Positions 43,139-52,308 of a stretch of 64,000 nt of DNA are shown piece by piece. Source of the DNA: Ruminococcus sp. GTDB lineage: Bacteria > Bacillota > Clostridia > Oscillospirales > Ruminococcaceae. The notes beneath the pieces are model-generated. The model was not told the origin of the DNA. It was given only the letters and a program-made list of their open reading frames with translations, and ran no database searches. Both the position numbers and the translations under genes were made by a program. The first letter of the stretch is position 1. Each line of letters opens with the position of its first letter. The stretch covers positions 1 through 64,000 of the forward strand of contig JAIDTI010000083.1 of NCBI GenBank assembly GCA_029060755.1, in the 5' to 3' direction.

Positions 43139-43591
43139 GTGTCGCTTGATGTAAAAGAACATTACGATAAAATATACAGATATTGCTATTTACGGGTGGG
43201 AAACCGTGAAACAGCAGAGGATTTGACGCAGGAAACATTCCTCCGCTATCTTAAACACCCAAAGTATCATAATATAGATAAGACATTGCAGTTGCTTTAT
43301 ACGATTGCAGGAAATTTGTGTAAAGATGAGTATAACAGGATAAAGACAGTTGAAATTCCTGAAAATACGGTATCAGGTGAAAATATAGAGGAATCTGTTA
43401 TCACCAACTACGCATTGAGTGAAGCACTGAAAAAGTTATCACCTGAGGATAGAGAAATTATTCTGCTGAGATACGTTAATGAAGTTTCTGTCAATGTCAT
43501 TGCAAAGCTTTATTCAATATCACGTTTTGCACTTAACAGGAGAATTAATAAAATTCTTGCTGAATTACATAAAGAACTTGGAAAGGAGTAA
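43139..43591 (+). CDS. ECF-type sigma-70 family sigma factor
   Basis: A 150-residue extracytoplasmic-function sigma factor. Region 2 is YRYCYLRVGNRETAEDLTQETFLRYL at about 12-37 and region 4 is LSPEDREIILLRYVNEVSVNVIAKLYSIS at about 98-126, with a helix-turn-helix. The start is GTG 43139 with AAAGGAGG upstream. The membrane protein with a long Thr-rich extracellular linker follows 7 bases later, the classic sigma/anti-sigma pair. Regulation of the adjacent dockerin genes is a reasonable guess. Confidence 0.9.
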   Translation: MSLDVKEHYDKIYRYCYLRVGNRETAEDLTQETFLRYLKHPKYHNIDKTLQLLYTIAGNLCKDEYNRIKTVEIPENTVSGENIEESVITNYALSEALKKLSPEDREIILLRYVNEVSVNVIAKLYSISRFALNRRINKILAELHKELGKE

Positions 43592-43598
43592 GCTGTAA

Positions 43599-44900
43599 AT
43601 GAAAAAATCAGAAAAGGAAAAGCTGAAAAAAGCATTTAATATTCCTGAACCTGAACGAAAAGAATTTTTTGTATCATTATATAACGAAAAGCTAAAAAAA
43701 AATGAACGAAAATTCAATATGCCTGTATTTTTCGGATATGCTTCAACAGTTGCCTTTGCAAGTTTGATTATAGGATTATGGGGTCATTTCAATGAAACGG
43801 TTGATTTCAATAACAAATTCAACAACACGGAAATAACATCAACTACAACTACTACTACTGTACAGACAGTAACTACAGCACAATCAACAGAGAAAACAAG
43901 TTCAGCAAGTACAGAACCGCCCACAACTGAATTCACATCAGCATTATCATATACAGCCGAAACAATACAGCCGACAACTCACGCACCTATTGAAATGCCT
44001 GATATTTCTGCTTTCATACCGCCTGAAACTGTTGTAACAGTTTCAACTGCAACACATTCTGCAACAACATCAAAAGTAACATTCACCACAAAGACAGCAT
44101 CTTATCCGACTACAACAAAACGTACAACAACTACAGTTTTAACTGTAACAGAACCAGTACCGGATTTTACAGAGCCTTTTGCGACTACAACTGAAATTCC
44201 CACTGTTCATGCAACAACTACATATTATACTGATATACCTACAATGATACCTGCAATAACTACTACAAGCAGAGAATCAAATGCTCCGTTAGACGTAACA
44301 ACCCCTTCGCCGTCTTTGGCTGGTAAGGATTATACTGTATACCCATATGATATTTACAGCAAATCCGATAAAACAGTTGATATTCATAACTATATAGAAT
44401 CCAATGACATACCTGCATATGACGGACCTTCAACTGCTACAGCATCAAATGTTGAGCAGATGATTGATAATTCCGACTATATAGTTTCAGGACGTGTTGA
44501 CCAGATAATATACACGCAGATAAACGGCAGACCATATACACAAGAAAATATAACAATCTATGCTGTATACAAGGGAAAAATGCTGAAATCAAATGACAGA
44601 ATTTCAATATACATACAAGGCGGATATATTCCCGTCAGCGAATTTGAAAAACTGCATAATTTAAGTATAGATGTACCTGATAATTATTCCGTGTATGATT
44701 CAGGCGGAAACAAAGGCGTGCAGAATATCGGCGACACGTTTATGTTTTTCATAAAAAATGGCTCTGATAGTATGCCAGAAAAAGCATTTCAACTTACAGA
44801 ATATACCGATATATCAGTATTCCGCAAAAATAATGATAAATATATATCGTTAGGAAATGAAAATCTGTATTTTGATATAAAAAAACTCCTTAATCTCTGA
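43599..44900 (+). CDS. Membrane anti-sigma-like sensor with Thr-rich linker
   Basis: The 433 residues split into a charged cytoplasmic part of about 45 residues, one membrane helix (about 47-64), a Thr/Ser/Pro-rich stretch of about 180 residues, and a C-terminal extracellular domain (about 275-433) with SNVEQMIDNSDYIVSGRVDQI and GDTFMFFIKNGSD, not recognised as a named fold. Topology and pairing with an ECF sigma factor recall RsgI-type sensors of Clostridium thermocellum, which read extracellular polysaccharides; sequence homology to RsgI is not evident. Role as anti-sigma factor is inferred from context. Confidence 0.72.
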   Translation: MKKSEKEKLKKAFNIPEPERKEFFVSLYNEKLKKNERKFNMPVFFGYASTVAFASLIIGLWGHFNETVDFNNKFNNTEITSTTTTTTVQTVTTAQSTEKTSSASTEPPTTEFTSALSYTAETIQPTTHAPIEMPDISAFIPPETVVTVSTATHSATTSKVTFTTKTASYPTTTKRTTTTVLTVTEPVPDFTEPFATTTEIPTVHATTTYYTDIPTMIPAITTTSRESNAPLDVTTPSPSLAGKDYTVYPYDIYSKSDKTVDIHNYIESNDIPAYDGPSTATASNVEQMIDNSDYIVSGRVDQIIYTQINGRPYTQENITIYAVYKGKMLKSNDRISIYIQGGYIPVSEFEKLHNLSIDVPDNYSVYDSGGNKGVQNIGDTFMFFIKNGSDSMPEKAFQLTEYTDISVFRKNNDKYISLGNENLYFDIKKLLNL

Positions 44901-44929
44901 AGAATAACTCTCCAATATCTTCAGAAAAA

Positions 44930-44973
44930 GCCATAGTATTTATGATTTTTTCGTAAATACTATGGCATTATTT
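44930..44973. terminator. Bidirectional terminator between convergent genes
   Basis: GCCATAGTATTTA and TAAATACTATGGC form a perfect 13-bp stem with an 11-base T-rich loop, flanked by an A5 run upstream and AT-rich sequence downstream, between the anti-sigma gene and murD. Confidence 0.88.
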
Positions 44974-44974
44974 A

Positions 44975-46300
44975 TTATTTAAGTGCATTTACAAGTGACT
45001 TGAAAACGTCTCCACGCTCCTCAAAGTTCTTGAAAATACCGTAGCTTGCGGACGCTGGCGACATAACACAACTATGATTTTCCGGCGTGATTTCATTTGC
45101 AAGCTTAACTGCATCTTCCAGATGCGGAACGTAATACACATTATTTTTCGACTGGAACATATCATATATGCGCTTGCCTGATGATTCCATGCAGACTACA
45201 TTAATATCAGCAGTTGAAAGAAAATCGACAAGTGGCGTATAATCAATACCCCTGTCCATACCACCGATTAATATAGTTGCGATATTTGGCACACTTTTTA
45301 CAGCTTCAATTGCAGTTGCACAAGCTGTAGAAATTGAATCATCATACCAGCGTATTCCGTTTACTGTATTAACGTATTCAAGACGGTGTGCAAGTGGATT
45401 GAATGTGCAGAGTGCTTTTTCAAATTCCTCACGCTCAACATAAAAAGCCGTTACAAAATAAGCGACAGCTATATTGTAGTGATTGTGAACTCCAAGCAAC
45501 TTGATTTTATCAGTCGGAATTATATAATCATCATGATAATCCCATTTAACGATTCCGTCATGGACGTAAACTTCAGCTTCTGCATTTTCAGCGGATATTC
45601 CATAGATATACTGTAAAAGTTCGGGCGAATTTTCAGGAGCAATGTCACTGTTAATCAGCAGACAGTCGTCTCTTTTCTGATGAAGATAGATATTTTTCTT
45701 TGCATTGTAATAGCGTTCCATGGTGCCGTAGTGGTCGAGATGTTCCTCGAAAAGATTCAGGAATACTGCATCAATAGGTGAAACGGTCATATATTCAAGC
45801 TGGTGGCACGACAACTCACATACAACAGTAGTTTTATCGGTCATGCTTTCGGCTATATCAAATACGGGTATACCGATATTTCCCGCAATTCTGCAATCCT
45901 TGCCCGATTCTTTGAGTATGTGATAAATCAGGGAAGTGACAGTGCTTTTGCCCTTTGTACCTGTTATACCAATAATCTGCTCACGGTATACCTCAAAAAA
46001 CACCTGTGTTTCGGAAGTTATCAGGCATTTCAGCTCCGATGGCTGTTTTTCGAGTACAATTCCGGGACTTTTGAATACCATGTCAAAATCATCAAGTGAT
46101 TTCTGATAATTTTCACCGCATATCAGTTCAACGGATTCAGGCAGATTGTCGATATTATTTATATCGGCAACTGCAATTTTTTTTGGTGAGCAGTATTTTG
46201 AGAGTATTTCGTAAGTTGCTTTTCCCTCACGTCCGAATCCGAGAATACAGACGGACTTGTTTTCAGTATAATTTTTTATATATTCAGTAAATTTATTCAA
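44975..46300 (-). CDS. murD: UDP-N-acetylmuramoyl-L-alanine--glutamate ligase (MurD, probably L-Glu-adding)
   Basis: Mur ligase adding glutamate to UDP-MurNAc-L-alanine. The 441 residues show the N-terminal Rossmann GFGREGKATYE near 21, ATP motif GITGTKGKSTV at 111-121, NLFEEHLDHYGTMERYYNAKKNI near 184, and HRLEYV near 299. It starts 4 bases before the end of murL. In Xanthomonas the MurL partner MurD2 adds L-Glu instead of D-Glu; by gene pairing I infer the same here, but substrate stereochemistry cannot be read by eye. Confidence 0.93.
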   Translation of the reverse strand: MNKFTEYIKNYTENKSVCILGFGREGKATYEILSKYCSPKKIAVADINNIDNLPESVELICGENYQKSLDDFDMVFKSPGIVLEKQPSELKCLITSETQVFFEVYREQIIGITGTKGKSTVTSLIYHILKESGKDCRIAGNIGIPVFDIAESMTDKTTVVCELSCHQLEYMTVSPIDAVFLNLFEEHLDHYGTMERYYNAKKNIYLHQKRDDCLLINSDIAPENSPELLQYIYGISAENAEAEVYVHDGIVKWDYHDDYIIPTDKIKLLGVHNHYNIAVAYFVTAFYVEREEFEKALCTFNPLAHRLEYVNTVNGIRWYDDSISTACATAIEAVKSVPNIATILIGGMDRGIDYTPLVDFLSTADINVVCMESSGKRIYDMFQSKNNVYYVPHLEDAVKLANEITPENHSCVMSPASASYGIFKNFEERGDVFKSLVNALK

Positions 46301-47679
46301 AAAAGTATCTCCATTTCTTTAATTAATATGTTCCTGAACTGTTCAGGGAGCAGGTTATTTTCACTGAATCCGTGACAGATTTTTTCGTTGCGTTCGTCAA
46401 TTGTATCAGGCGAATAAAGTTCCATATCAATATATTTCTGCATCAGAAACGGCATGGACTGATTTTCAGCAAGATAATTTCTTATTGTAAGCGATACAGC
46501 AAGGTTGACCTCATTAATACTTCCCACACATTCAAATGGTTTATGTTCAGATTTGCCGATAAGTTCAATAAAATAATGCTCCATTGATGTATCATTGAGT
46601 AAATCTCTGCCGAAAATTGTTGTAAGTTCGTCACGGCTTAAAAACGGTGACAGAATAAGGCAGATGAAAAGGCACTTCGGACACTCACCGCACCATATAT
46701 CAGGCGAAACCTTGCTTCCAAGATTACAGCTTCTGAAAACAGACAAGTATTTTTTGTGGCTCACGAACATTTTGGCAATCTGAAATTCAGCAAGCGGACG
46801 CAGAAAACTGAAATAATACTGCCCTGTATGAAGATATTTTTCCTCATAATTATGAAAATCCTGTTCAAATTCAAAGCTTTTTGAATATTGATGATTTACA
46901 TTCTGTCCTGCAACTGTACTTTCGTTTGCGCTGTCCTCATTTGAAAGTACGATATATTTCAGCCTGTTGATGTATGCGGTAATTTCAGCAGAAAATGCAA
47001 CTATTGACGAAAACGGCGTGTGGCCGTTCAGAAAGCCTTGTTTGTTGAGTTCAACAAGTGAGCGGTCAAAATTTCGTCTTGCGGTTATAAGTGCAGATTC
47101 AGGAAGTCCTGCCGATATTACAGTAGCTGTAATTGAATTACGCTTGTTTATGGCATAGCATCTGCATTTCAGTCCTGCTTGTGTAAGAGTTTCAAGAGTA
47201 AGTGCGGAGTCTTTTCCGCCACCAATCGGTACAAGACAGCCTGTTGATTCAGGAAGATTTGATTCGGTTGTATTATTGAATCTGCCTGTAGATTTCACAT
47301 CAACGAAATTTTCAATATCAGTCTTGATATTATTCATGTAAAAGAACTCACCAAGTCCCATAAACCATAGCTTTTTCCACCATTCAATCTGTTCCGGAGA
47401 GAGTTCACCGCATTCAACAATAATATCAGGGGAGCAGGTAGCTTTCCAATAGCTGACAAGTTCAGCCATACCAAGAGAAAATGCAAGTCTTTCAAAAGTA
47501 AGGTCGTTTTTTACGCTGAAATTTTCAGGCTTTGTAAAACTCCAGCCAGGGTGAAATTCAGCAAGACCAACAATTTCAAAATCAAAGTCAATATCAATAT
47601 TATTTTCGGATTCTGATATATTATAGCTTCTGAAAATAAATGAGGGGTAGTTTTTTCTTAAATTTTCAAAATTACTCAT
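46297..47679 (-). CDS. murL: UDP-MurNAc-L-Ala-L-Glu epimerase (MurL)
   Basis: Predicted to convert the terminal L-Glu of UDP-MurNAc-L-Ala-L-Glu to D-Glu with ATP, bypassing glutamate racemase. The 460-residue length fits MurL. Features are an N-terminal all-beta/alpha region with GLAEFHPGWSF near 38, the adenine-nucleotide motif VPIGGGKDSALTLE at about 150-163, and a C-terminal cysteine group WCGECPKCLF near 337. The PP-loop-like GGGKDS and the overlap with murD (ATGA) support the call over a generic hydrolase. GGAGG precedes ATG 47679. Upstream is a DtxR-family gene 15 bases away, so the three may be one operon. Confidence 0.85.
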   Translation of the reverse strand: MSNFENLRKNYPSFIFRSYNISESENNIDIDFDFEIVGLAEFHPGWSFTKPENFSVKNDLTFERLAFSLGMAELVSYWKATCSPDIIVECGELSPEQIEWWKKLWFMGLGEFFYMNNIKTDIENFVDVKSTGRFNNTTESNLPESTGCLVPIGGGKDSALTLETLTQAGLKCRCYAINKRNSITATVISAGLPESALITARRNFDRSLVELNKQGFLNGHTPFSSIVAFSAEITAYINRLKYIVLSNEDSANESTVAGQNVNHQYSKSFEFEQDFHNYEEKYLHTGQYYFSFLRPLAEFQIAKMFVSHKKYLSVFRSCNLGSKVSPDIWCGECPKCLFICLILSPFLSRDELTTIFGRDLLNDTSMEHYFIELIGKSEHKPFECVGSINEVNLAVSLTIRNYLAENQSMPFLMQKYIDMELYSPDTIDERNEKICHGFSENNLLPEQFRNILIKEMEILF

Positions 47680-47694
47680 AAATCCTCCGATAAA

Positions 47695-48072
47695 TCAAGA
47701 AGTTTCAGAAATTTCACAATAATGTTTCTTTAAAAGAAAATATGTTTCGTCTGACAAATCATGCTCAATTTTACAGGCATCTTCTAATGCCTGGTCTTTT
47801 TTTACGCCTAAAAACATGAAAAATGCGGAAAGGGTATTGTGACGGTCGTATATTCTTTCTGCAATATCTTTGCCAATGTCAGTAAGTGTGATATGATTGT
47901 CGCTGTTTACTTCAACAAGATTTTCGTCTTTCATCTTTTTCAATATGATAGAGACAGTAGGTCTTGAATAGCCAAGATAGGAACATATATCAATTGCATG
48001 GACATCTGCTTGTGCTTTTGACAGGATTAATATGGTTTCAAGGTAGTTTTCAACTGCTTCTGTAATAGCCAT
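47695..48072 (-). CDS. DtxR/MntR-family metal-dependent regulator
   Basis: A 125-residue winged-helix regulator: VENYLETILILSKAQADVHAIDICSYLGYSRPTVSIILKKMKDENLV is the DtxR N-terminal helix-turn-helix, followed by a dimerisation region with EHDLSDETYFLL. The usual SH3-like third domain is absent, as in MntR-type short members. I choose the start at 48072 because GGAGG lies eight bases upstream and the earlier start would place that site inside the gene. Metal is unknown; manganese or iron is likely. It precedes murL-murD in the same direction. Confidence 0.85.
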   Translation of the reverse strand: MAITEAVENYLETILILSKAQADVHAIDICSYLGYSRPTVSIILKKMKDENLVEVNSDNHITLTDIGKDIAERIYDRHNTLSAFFMFLGVKKDQALEDACKIEHDLSDETYFLLKKHYCEISETS

Positions 48073-48112
48073 TTGTTTATCCTCCATAGAGTTATAATTT
48101 GCTTGTAAGTAC

Positions 48113-48141
48113 ATTATAACATAAATTTTCAGAAAATACAA
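48113..48141 (-). promoter_or_regulatory. Sigma-A promoter of the DtxR-murL-murD operon
   Basis: On the minus strand TTGTAT (48141-48136) and TATAAT (48118-48113) are 17 bp apart, upstream of the start at 48072. Confidence 0.68.
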
Positions 48142-48150
48142 TAGGCAAAT

Positions 48151-48579
48151 TTATTTTATTATCGGATTTTTCATATAATCGTCAAAAATCTGATAAATAT
48201 CATGGTGCAGTTTTTTTATTCTGATTGGTTTAAGTTCACTGTTTGTAAAGCAGTGGGAAGATGTTCCCTCTGCACAAAGTTCACCTGTTTTTTTGTTGTA
48301 TACCTTATATAGTACACTCATGGAAACACCATTGAACTTTTCTATTATAAAATATACAGAAAACACATCATTGAATTTAAGCGGAGTTTTATAACTGCAT
48401 GATGCAGAGAGTACAGGCATGGCGATTCCTCTTGATTCTATTTCCTCAAAAGGCATACCAGCCTGATTGAGAAAGTCAACACGGGCTTCCTCAAAGATTC
48501 TAAGATAATTTGAATGATGCATAATGCCCATTTTGTCGGTTTCATAGTAATATACGGCTCTTTCATATGGGTGAAACAT
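48151..48579 (-). CDS. Acyl-CoA thioesterase, YbgC/4HBT family
   Basis: A 142-residue hotdog-fold thioesterase. The N-terminal YYYETDKMGIMHHSNYLRIFEEARVDFL (residues 10-37) carries the Asp-x-x-Gly-x-x-x-His pattern of the 4-hydroxybenzoyl-CoA thioesterase group, with catalytic Asp in the usual place. Hydrolyses a cytoplasmic acyl-CoA; chain length unknown. It has its own promoter (48613-48641) and sits upstream of the DtxR gene. Confidence 0.9.
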   Translation of the reverse strand: MFHPYERAVYYYETDKMGIMHHSNYLRIFEEARVDFLNQAGMPFEEIESRGIAMPVLSASCSYKTPLKFNDVFSVYFIIEKFNGVSMSVLYKVYNKKTGELCAEGTSSHCFTNSELKPIRIKKLHHDIYQIFDDYMKNPIIK

Positions 48580-48612
48580 AAAAAATCATTCCTTTACTTA
48601 AATATATGATAT

Positions 48613-48641
48613 ATTTTACACATTTTTTCCTGATTTGTCAA
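48613..48641 (-). promoter_or_regulatory. Sigma-A promoter of the thioesterase gene
   Basis: On the minus strand TTGACA (48641-48636) and TAAAAT (48618-48613), 17-bp spacer, about 34 bases upstream of the start at 48579. Confidence 0.8.
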
Positions 48642-48700
48642 GAATATGTTTTTATATATAAAGTACAAAAATGTTGAAAAAAATTCTACATATTGACATC

Positions 48701-48729
48701 TTGAAATACTTATATAAAAATGATATAAT
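48701..48729 (+). promoter_or_regulatory. Sigma-A promoter of the Ter island
   Basis: TTGAAA (48701-48706), 17 bp, TATAAT (48724-48729). It leaves a leader of about 100 bases before the first terD, with a short TGCC-T7-GGCA hairpin at about 48751-48765. I did not recognise a known riboswitch in the leader. Confidence 0.78.
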
Positions 48730-48835
48730 ATAACTATGTTATATGTATGATGTGCCTTTTTTTGGCAAAAATTCAAGAAATTTTTCGTCATCATAAATGT
48801 GAACTATATTTAATCGTAAAGCGAGGTAATCAGCA

Positions 48836-49414
48836 ATGGCAGTAAATTTGACAAAGGGACAGAAAGTTGACCTTACAAAGACAAATCCCGGACTTAAGAA
48901 AATTATTGTAGGTCTTGGCTGGGACGTTAACAAGTATGATGGCGGTTCAGATTTTGACCTTGATGCAGCTGCATTTTTAACAAAGGAAAATGGCAAAGTC
49001 GGTGATGATTCAGACTTCATTTTCTACAGCAACACAACACACGCTTCCGGTTCAGTTATTCATACAGGCGACAACCTTACAGGTGTAGGCGACGGAGACG
49101 ACGAACAGATTAAGGTTGATTTGGAAAGTGTTCCTGCTGAAATCTCAAAAATTGATTTCACTGTAACAATCTATGATGCTGATACACGTCATCAGAATTT
49201 CGGACAGGTTTCAAATGCTTATATTCGTGTTATGAATGAGGCAACAGGCGAAGAACTTATCCGTTATGACCTTGGTGAAGATTATTCTATTGAGACAGCT
49301 ATCATTGTAGGTGAACTTTATCGTAATGGTACAGAATGGAAATTCAATGCAATCGGCAGTGGTTTTCAGGGTGGCTTGAAGGCATTGTGTCAGAATTTTG
49401 GTGTTAATGTCTGA
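48836..49414 (+). CDS. terD: TerD-family calcium-binding stress protein (copy 1)
   Basis: A 192-residue canonical TerD, the same length as family members of tellurite-resistance operons. It has the start [30 protein letters not shown], and both calcium-binding blocks: [11 protein letters not shown]-type (here [10 protein letters not shown]) near 40 and [16 protein letters not shown] near 77. The second half ends [22 protein letters not shown]. TerD proteins are cytoplasmic and linked to metal or membrane stress; their biochemical role is not settled. ATG 48836 follows GCGAGGT. Confidence 0.95.
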   Translation: MAVNLTKGQKVDLTKTNPGLKKIIVGLGWDVNKYDGGSDFDLDAAAFLTKENGKVGDDSDFIFYSNTTHASGSVIHTGDNLTGVGDGDDEQIKVDLESVPAEISKIDFTVTIYDADTRHQNFGQVSNAYIRVMNEATGEELIRYDLGEDYSIETAIIVGELYRNGTEWKFNAIGSGFQGGLKALCQNFGVNV

Positions 49415-49438
49415 TTATAAAACTTGAGGTGATTAAAA

Positions 49439-50017
49439 ATGGCAATTAGTTTAACAAAAGGTCAGAAAATTGACCTTACAAAAGGAAATCCAAGTCTTTC
49501 AAAACTTGTTGTAGGTCTTGGCTGGGATACAAATAAATACGATGGCGGAGCAGATTTTGACCTTGATGCAGCTGCATTTCTTCTTGGCGACAACGGCAGA
49601 GTTCCAAGTGATTCTGACTTCATTTTCTACAGCAATTTACAACATTCATCAGGTGCTGTTATTCATACAGGCGATAACCTTACAGGTGAGGGCGAAGGCG
49701 ACGATGAAGTTATCAAGGTTGATTTAAGTAAAGTTCCTGCTAATATCAGCAAAATTGACTTTACTGTAACAATTTATGATGCTGATGTCCGTGCGCAGAA
49801 TTTCGGACAGGTTTCAAACGCTTATATTCACATTATCGACGAAGTTACTGGAAAAGAAATTATACGTTACGACCTTGGCGAAGATTTCTCCGTTGAAACA
49901 GCTATTGTTGTAGGCGAACTTTATAAGCATGGTGCTGACTGGAAGTTTAACGCTATCGGAAGTGGTTTTGCTGGCGGTCTTTATGCACTCTGTAAAAATT
50001 TCGGAGTAAATGTCTGA
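49439..50017 (+). CDS. terD: TerD-family calcium-binding stress protein (copy 2)
   Basis: A 192-residue paralogue of the gene just upstream, aligned without gaps along its length, with intact calcium motifs [14 protein letters not shown] near 41 and [15 protein letters not shown] near 77. High similarity and the same orientation indicate tandem duplication. It begins 24 bases after copy 1 with an AGGTGA site. Confidence 0.95.
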   Translation: MAISLTKGQKIDLTKGNPSLSKLVVGLGWDTNKYDGGADFDLDAAAFLLGDNGRVPSDSDFIFYSNLQHSSGAVIHTGDNLTGEGEGDDEVIKVDLSKVPANISKIDFTVTIYDADVRAQNFGQVSNAYIHIIDEVTGKEIIRYDLGEDFSVETAIVVGELYKHGADWKFNAIGSGFAGGLYALCKNFGVNV

Positions 50018-50041
50018 TAAAAGAATGGAAAGGTAAAAATT

Positions 50042-50635
50042 ATGTCTGTTAATCTTGTAAAAGGGCAGAAAGTCGAACTTAGAAAAAATGACGGCGGAAC
50101 ACTCCATAAAGTTGTAGTTGGACTTGGCTGGGACGAAGTGCAGAAAAAAAGTCTTTTTGCATCTTTTAAAAAATCATTTCCCATTGATTGTGACGCATCA
50201 GCTATCATATGCAGAAGCGGAAAGCTTGTAAATGATTCTGATATTGTTTATTTCGGCAATTTAAAGCATAAAACAGGTTCTGTTATTCATATGGGCGATA
50301 ATCTTACAGGTGCAGGAGACGGCGACGACGAACAGATTACAGTTGATTTGGAAAAAATTCCGTTAAATTGTGACAGAGTTATATTTATTGTAAATATATA
50401 TCAGTGCAGTGAACGTAATCAGCACTTTGGTATGATTTCAAATGCTTTTATCCACATTTTTGATGCAGAAACAAATCAGGAACTTTGTAAATACAACTTA
50501 ACCGAAGATTATAGTGGCATGACAGGAATGATTTTCGGTGAAATGTGTCGTTGTAATAATATCTGGCAATTTAATGCTATCGGACAGGGAACACATGATA
50601 ATGATATTAGGTCTCTTGCAAAAAGATTTCGCTGA
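50042..50635 (+). CDS. TerD-like protein with insert in the first calcium loop (copy 3)
   Basis: A 197-residue TerD paralogue. The start VKGQKVELRKNDGGTL and the second block HMGDNLTGAGDGDDEQ near 82 are kept, but the segment after GLGWDEVQ holds a lysine/phenylalanine-rich replacement (KKSLFASFKKSFPI) and the first block becomes DCDASAIICRSG, losing one acidic ligand position. It probably binds calcium differently. A terminator follows, so copies 1-3 may form one transcript. Confidence 0.88.
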   Translation: MSVNLVKGQKVELRKNDGGTLHKVVVGLGWDEVQKKSLFASFKKSFPIDCDASAIICRSGKLVNDSDIVYFGNLKHKTGSVIHMGDNLTGAGDGDDEQITVDLEKIPLNCDRVIFIVNIYQCSERNQHFGMISNAFIHIFDAETNQELCKYNLTEDYSGMTGMIFGEMCRCNNIWQFNAIGQGTHDNDIRSLAKRFR

Positions 50636-50677
50636 TATGTAAACTGTAAGAGATGTACGATATAGCACATTAATCAG

Positions 50678-50726
50678 GCATCGCTTATTGCATTTTTATA
50701 TCCATGCAAAGGGCGATGCTTTTTTG
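50678..50726 (+). terminator. Terminator inside the Ter island
   Basis: GCATCGC pairs with GCGATGC, with an inner TTGCAT/ATGCAA stem, then TTTTTT. It splits the first three terD genes from the rest; any promoter for the downstream part is weak (TTTACA at 50734-50739 with a poor -10). Confidence 0.82.
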
Positions 50727-50791
50727 TCCTGCCTTTACAAAAAAACAAGATTTTCTGAAAATATTTTGTGAAAATCTGAAAGGGTGATTTT

Positions 50792-51583
50792 TTGGAATTT
50801 ATTGTACCTGAAAAAATAAATCGTGCTGTTTCAATTTCAGATGTATCACGTCTTTATGGTAAAAATAATTCAGATATAATTAAATCATCATTAAGCATTG
50901 CAAATATATCACAAAATAAGCTTAATTCAATATCATCAACTGCAAATTGCAATGCTCATCAAGCTGTACAGCAGACAAGTGTGAAATCAACCATAAAAAG
51001 AAAAAGAATTGTCAGCAGTGAAAATTTATTAATCAAAGGACAGAAATGGACTATTGCAGGAAAAAACGTCAGTATTCCGATTAAATTGAAAATAGGCATA
51101 GGCTGGGAAGTTTTAAACTCTGCTTGTGAAGTTGATGCCTCTGCATTTATGCTTGCAAAAAATGGAAAAGTTCCTGATGAAAGTTGTTTTATTTTTTATG
51201 GACAGGACAAAAGCAGTGACAACAGCGTGATTTTTCAGTCCAACAGCAGTAATATGAATCTGCTTGATGATGCGGAAATAAATATTTCTCTTGATTCCGT
51301 AAGAAAAGATGTAGAAAAAATAACAATCTGCCTTACTATATATGAATCATTTCAGAGAAATCTTGATTTTTCAATGGTTAAAAATATATACGCAAGAATA
51401 ATGGACGGAAACGGAACGGAAATTGCACGATATAATGGTGAATATCTTCCCGAAAGCGTAACATCTCTTGTTATAGGGGAATTATACAGATATAAGGATT
51501 CATGGAAATTCTATGCAATAGGTTCAGGCTACAGAAAAGATTTAGCAGATTTCTGTGGTCTGTATGGAATCCAGCTTAAATAA
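50792..51583 (+). CDS. Divergent TerD-like protein with N-terminal extension
   Basis: A 263-residue protein: about 80 residues of Ser/Asn-rich sequence, then a TerD-like domain (KGQKWTIAGKNVSIPIKLKIGIGWEV, EVDASAFMLAKNGKVPDESCFIFYG, and a C-terminal GELYRYKDSWKFYAIGSGYRKDL). The second calcium block (HTGDNLTG in canonical copies) is replaced by a Ser/Asn-rich loop, so calcium binding is probably reduced. The start is TTG 50792 with AAAGGGTGA eight bases upstream. Confidence 0.82.
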   Translation: MEFIVPEKINRAVSISDVSRLYGKNNSDIIKSSLSIANISQNKLNSISSTANCNAHQAVQQTSVKSTIKRKRIVSSENLLIKGQKWTIAGKNVSIPIKLKIGIGWEVLNSACEVDASAFMLAKNGKVPDESCFIFYGQDKSSDNSVIFQSNSSNMNLLDDAEINISLDSVRKDVEKITICLTIYESFQRNLDFSMVKNIYARIMDGNGTEIARYNGEYLPESVTSLVIGELYRYKDSWKFYAIGSGYRKDLADFCGLYGIQLK

Positions 51584-51599
51584 TGAAAGGGTGATTTAT

Positions 51600-52292
51600 T
51601 TGGTAGATTTTCAGGTTATTAATGAATTGTGCCTCATGGTGAAATGTACAGGAAACGACTGTATTTTCACAAAGCAGGGCGCATTTATTGCAGGGGAATG
51701 TAATGGGGCAAGAAATTTCAAGTTTACAAAAGTAATATTAGGACCTCAGCAGAATATCGGACAAGCTATATTCGGACAGATTATAAGACGTGCTACAGGT
51801 GAAAATTTACCGCTTATGAAAGTTGAGTTTTCGGGCGACAGCGTGACATACTATGCAAATCAGGAACAGCACGTTGTTGTATATCATCTTCAACCAGGTG
51901 AAAGTGTTTATGTTGAAAGCGAAAATCTGCTTGCATTTTCAAATCAGTGTGATTATAGTGTGAGATTTCTTGGTCAGGGACTTATTTCCCAAAAAGGTAT
52001 GTTCACATCTGTTCTGACGGGTATGGGAAATGAATCTTTTGTTGCTGTTCTTTCAGACGGCAATCCTGTTGTTTTAAGCAATATGGACAATAACTCAACA
52101 ATTACAGTTGACCCTGATGCTGTTGTATGCTGGACAAATGCCGACCCTGAAATAAAACTTGATATATCATGGCGAACTCTTATCGGACAACATTCCGGTG
52201 AAAGCTATATGTTTGAATGGCATGGAAGTGCTAAAACAACTGTTCTTATACAGCCGACAGAAAGACCGCATGAAACCCATATTATAGATTAA
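51600..52292 (+). CDS. AIM24-family protein
   Basis: A 230-residue beta-rich protein of the AIM24 (mitochondrial biogenesis AIM24-like) family, recognisable from FTKVILGPQQNIGQAIFGQIIRR near 45, QHVVVYHLQPGESVYVESENLLAFS near 94, and GMFTSVLTGMGNESFVAVLSDG near 137. Members often occur beside TerD genes and are suspected to bind membranes or ligands. I start at TTG 51600, preceded by AAAGGGTGA like the gene before; the longer frame start lacks a ribosome site. Confidence 0.8.
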   Translation: MVDFQVINELCLMVKCTGNDCIFTKQGAFIAGECNGARNFKFTKVILGPQQNIGQAIFGQIIRRATGENLPLMKVEFSGDSVTYYANQEQHVVVYHLQPGESVYVESENLLAFSNQCDYSVRFLGQGLISQKGMFTSVLTGMGNESFVAVLSDGNPVVLSNMDNNSTITVDPDAVVCWTNADPEIKLDISWRTLIGQHSGESYMFEWHGSAKTTVLIQPTERPHETHIID

Positions 52293-52308
52293 TCGGGAGG
52301 TGTTTTTT

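Noticed and set aside
48730-48835. yybP-ykoY-type manganese riboswitch in the Ter leader
   Set aside because: The leader is short, AT-rich and lacks the paired GC-rich helices of that class; only a small T7-loop hairpin was seen.
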